From Camelus bactrianus (Eukaryota > Chordata > Mammalia > Artiodactyla > Camelidae): 64,000 nucleotides of DNA. A model generated the notes under the pieces. The model saw only the letters and a program-made list of their open reading frames with translations. It made no database searches and was not told where the DNA came from. The stretch is from positions 10,806,001 to 10,870,000 of the forward strand of contig NC_133545.1 of assembly GCF_048773025.1 (NCBI RefSeq), read 5' to 3'. Shown here one piece after another: positions 61,901 through 64,000 of this stretch (position 1 is its first letter; each line of letters starts with the position of its first letter). The translations under genes were made by a program, and so were the position numbers.

Positions 61901-64000
61901 TTGAAAATCCTTGTCTGAAGTTCCCAGCATCTGTGTTATTTATGGTTGGTTTCTGCTGCCATTTTTTCCTACGTTGGGTCATATTTTCCCATTTATTCCC
62001 AAGTCTAACACTTTGTTGTTGCGTGATTCAAATTGTGGATACTACCTTGTTAAGAGTCTAGATTTTTTTTTGGCTTTATTTAATGAGTGCTGATGTACTT
62101 TTCTCTAAAAGGCAGTGAATTTATTGGCAAATCAGCTGGATCCCTTTGAGGCTTGCTGAGCATCGTTAGGGCAGTTCTGGCATGGCTGTCACTCTAGGAC
62201 CTGGGTGGCCCGTCTCCCGACGTGTGACTGCTTCCCCCTGGCGGTGCCAAGTGTATTCTCAGGGTGTCAGCAAAGTCTGTCCACTCTGGCTGCTCAGGAG
62301 TTCCGTCTGCCTGGATTGTATGACCCCCACAACCTCCATTCCTCTCACAGCTCCCCAGCAACTGCTCTCTGCCAGGCCTTGGGGGGGCTCTGTCTGGTAG
62401 ACGTCTACTGTTACCATTTGCCCAAAGACTACAGAGGACTCCATGAAAAATAAATAAATAATAAAGAGGACCCCATGCAATACTGGGAGCTCTGTTTGTG
62501 CACAGCTCCCTTCTCCATAGCAGCTTCCCCTCCCCTACAAAGTCAGCCACCTCCACAGCCCTGAACTCGGGTCTCAGCGAGGCCCCTGTGCTCGGCTTGG
62601 TCTCCACGCCCTTGCGCTGCGGTCCAGGAACTGTACCAAGGCAGGGACTTGTATGTCTCCGCTTCTCAGTGCTGACAGCCCTCCCCTGCCTGCTGTCCAA
62701 TATCTGGACACTGCTGCCTTAAGACTGTTGTCAGGTTTCATAGTGGCTTCTGTGTGTAGGGCAAGTAAGTAACAACTGTCCATTTTGACCTGAAGCCAAC
62801 TTTCCAAGTTTTTCTTATTATAACGATAGAATTACTATAATGCTTTTGCATTTTTAAGGTTCTTGATTCCTATTGTCAAACTGACACCATTGTAAGTAGT
62901 TTATAAAAGGAACCCTCCGACTGGGCTCTTTATCAAACTGGACAACTTGAATCATTTTTAAAGTGTTCTTAAACACTTTCTCACAAATATTATTCCTTTC
63001 CAAATTTACACGAAAAAAAATTTTCTATTCACATGTTCTCATTTCCTACAAAGTTGTTGGTTTTGTTCTTTTCTAAAATCATTATTTTCATCTTTATGGT
63101 AAATGCTTAAAATTTGTTTCCCTAAAGTTATTTCTCAGGAATTTGTTTTAATTTATCCAATGAATAATTACTCCCCATAGAGCATATAACATTCTCATAT
63201 TTTTCATTTAAAAAAATCTATAACTTGCCATAACTACACACATTCTTTGAAATACATTTTTCATGGCTCGTTTACTCTTCCCTCTGTTCCCAGAGACTGA
63301 AATTCTGTGTTGCGCCCCCAAAAGTTTCTCAGCCCTTTTAAGCCTCAGTGAATGGGAGTTGTTCTGCCACACTGGTGAAATTTAAAAGAATTAGCTGTCA
63401 TATCAAGAGCGCAATAGAATCGATGATTGTACTGGATGGAATTTGGCTCTAAAAGTAGATAACGTGGATAAATATAAAGTCTTTAAGAAAAATTTGTGAA
63501 TTTTTGCTGCCCTGTGCAGCAGAATCCACTTAGAAAAAAGAGAGAGAAAGAAATTTGTTTGAATCAAGTTGACTCCAGGGAGCAAACAGCACAGCTGAGT
63601 GGATGAAGCACTTTCTCAGCATTTTCAGATGAAAGGGGGCTGTTGAGGAGTGATGAGTAGCCTTGGGGCCAGCAATGATAGAAAAGCTTTTCTATTCTTC
63701 ACAAAGACATGAGTGATAATAGGGGAGGCCACAGTCTGGATGCCCAGGGGACTGGGAAAGGGAGAAAACAAGGTGAGATTCATGTAACAGAGATAATAAC
63801 ATGTGCCTGCTCGAGAAGAGAGACCCCCGGTTCCCCCACGCCCAGTGGTTCTTTGGAGTCTGGGATGCAGATGACGTCATATAGGAAGGTGGTATTTGAA
63901 TGCTCAAAATAAAAAAGCGGGCTAATACCTAGTATATCTCATCATTGTCTGTCCATCACTCCTTGGCTCCCGCTCAGCACCCTTTAGCCTTGTATTAGAT

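Noticed and set aside
62194-62700. Open frame of 168 codons on the minus strand near the right end
   Set aside because: It has no V-domain landmarks (no C...W...YxC), no RSS and no leader, and overlaps several other frames of like length. I read it as a chance frame.
58360-64000. Searched for TRBV23 upstream of TRBV24
   Set aside because: Only old L1 and unassigned DNA is seen. The gene may lie beyond the right edge or be absent.
1-64000. CRISPR arrays, bacterial operons, D, J or C segments, trypsinogen genes
   Set aside because: No regular repeat-spacer arrays and no J motif (FGxG with a 12-RSS), C exon or protease gene were seen. The window is vertebrate V-cluster DNA.

Overview
The window is vertebrate, and specifically camelid, germline DNA from the variable-gene part of a T-cell receptor beta (TRB) locus. 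The locus runs on the minus strand. Ten TRBV genes are intact by reading. Each has a short leader exon, a small intron, a V exon of about 295-304 bp with both structural cysteines and the core tryptophan, and a 23-bp-spacer recombination signal (RSS) directly after the V exon. The camelid assignment rests on tRNA-derived SINEs of the Vic-1 type (11.2, 35.9 and, inverted, 7.15 kb) and on L1 3' ends of the artiodactyl/camelid kind. No D, J or C segments and no trypsinogen genes are seen, so the window lies wholly inside the V cluster.

Reading in the direction of transcription (64 kb down to 1), the genes I recognise by likeness to human subgroups are: TRBV24 (58 kb), TRBV25 (53 kb), a TRBVA-like relic (48 kb), TRBV26 (47 kb), a TRBVB-like relic (45 kb), TRBV27 (41 kb), TRBV14 (37 kb), TRBV15 (35 kb), TRBV16 (30 kb), TRBV19 (16 kb), TRBV20 (13.5 kb) and TRBV21 (5.7 kb). 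Within each half the order matches human exactly, including the two relics. The halves are joined in the wrong order: the 24-25-A-26-B-27 block lies upstream of 14-15-16-19-20-21, and the 27|14 junction falls between about 37.3 and 41.2 kb. This is the most notable feature of the window. It could be the joint of a large tandem duplication (end of one 14-to-27 unit, start of the next), a real transposition of a block, or an assembly misjoin.

Between TRBV16 and TRBV19, where human has TRBV17 and TRBV18, I find no V gene. Instead there is an old, broken class I (gammaretrovirus-like) endogenous retrovirus of about 8.1 kb with both LTRs (17.05-25.19 kb), on the strand opposite to the V genes. At the left end, 1-2.97 kb and about 6.28-9.95 kb are diverged copies of one block. 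The younger insertions in the right copy (a SINE and an L1 end) postdate the duplication. The right copy sits just upstream of TRBV21, so another TRBV21-like gene or relic is predicted just beyond coordinate 1.

The rest is intergenic DNA filled with old L1, MIR, L2, MaLR-type and unclassified LTR-like repeats. The V genes work as a set: in developing T cells RAG pairs one V 23-RSS with a 12-RSS on a D segment (lying to the left, outside the window), and the joined V becomes the variable domain of the TCR beta chain.
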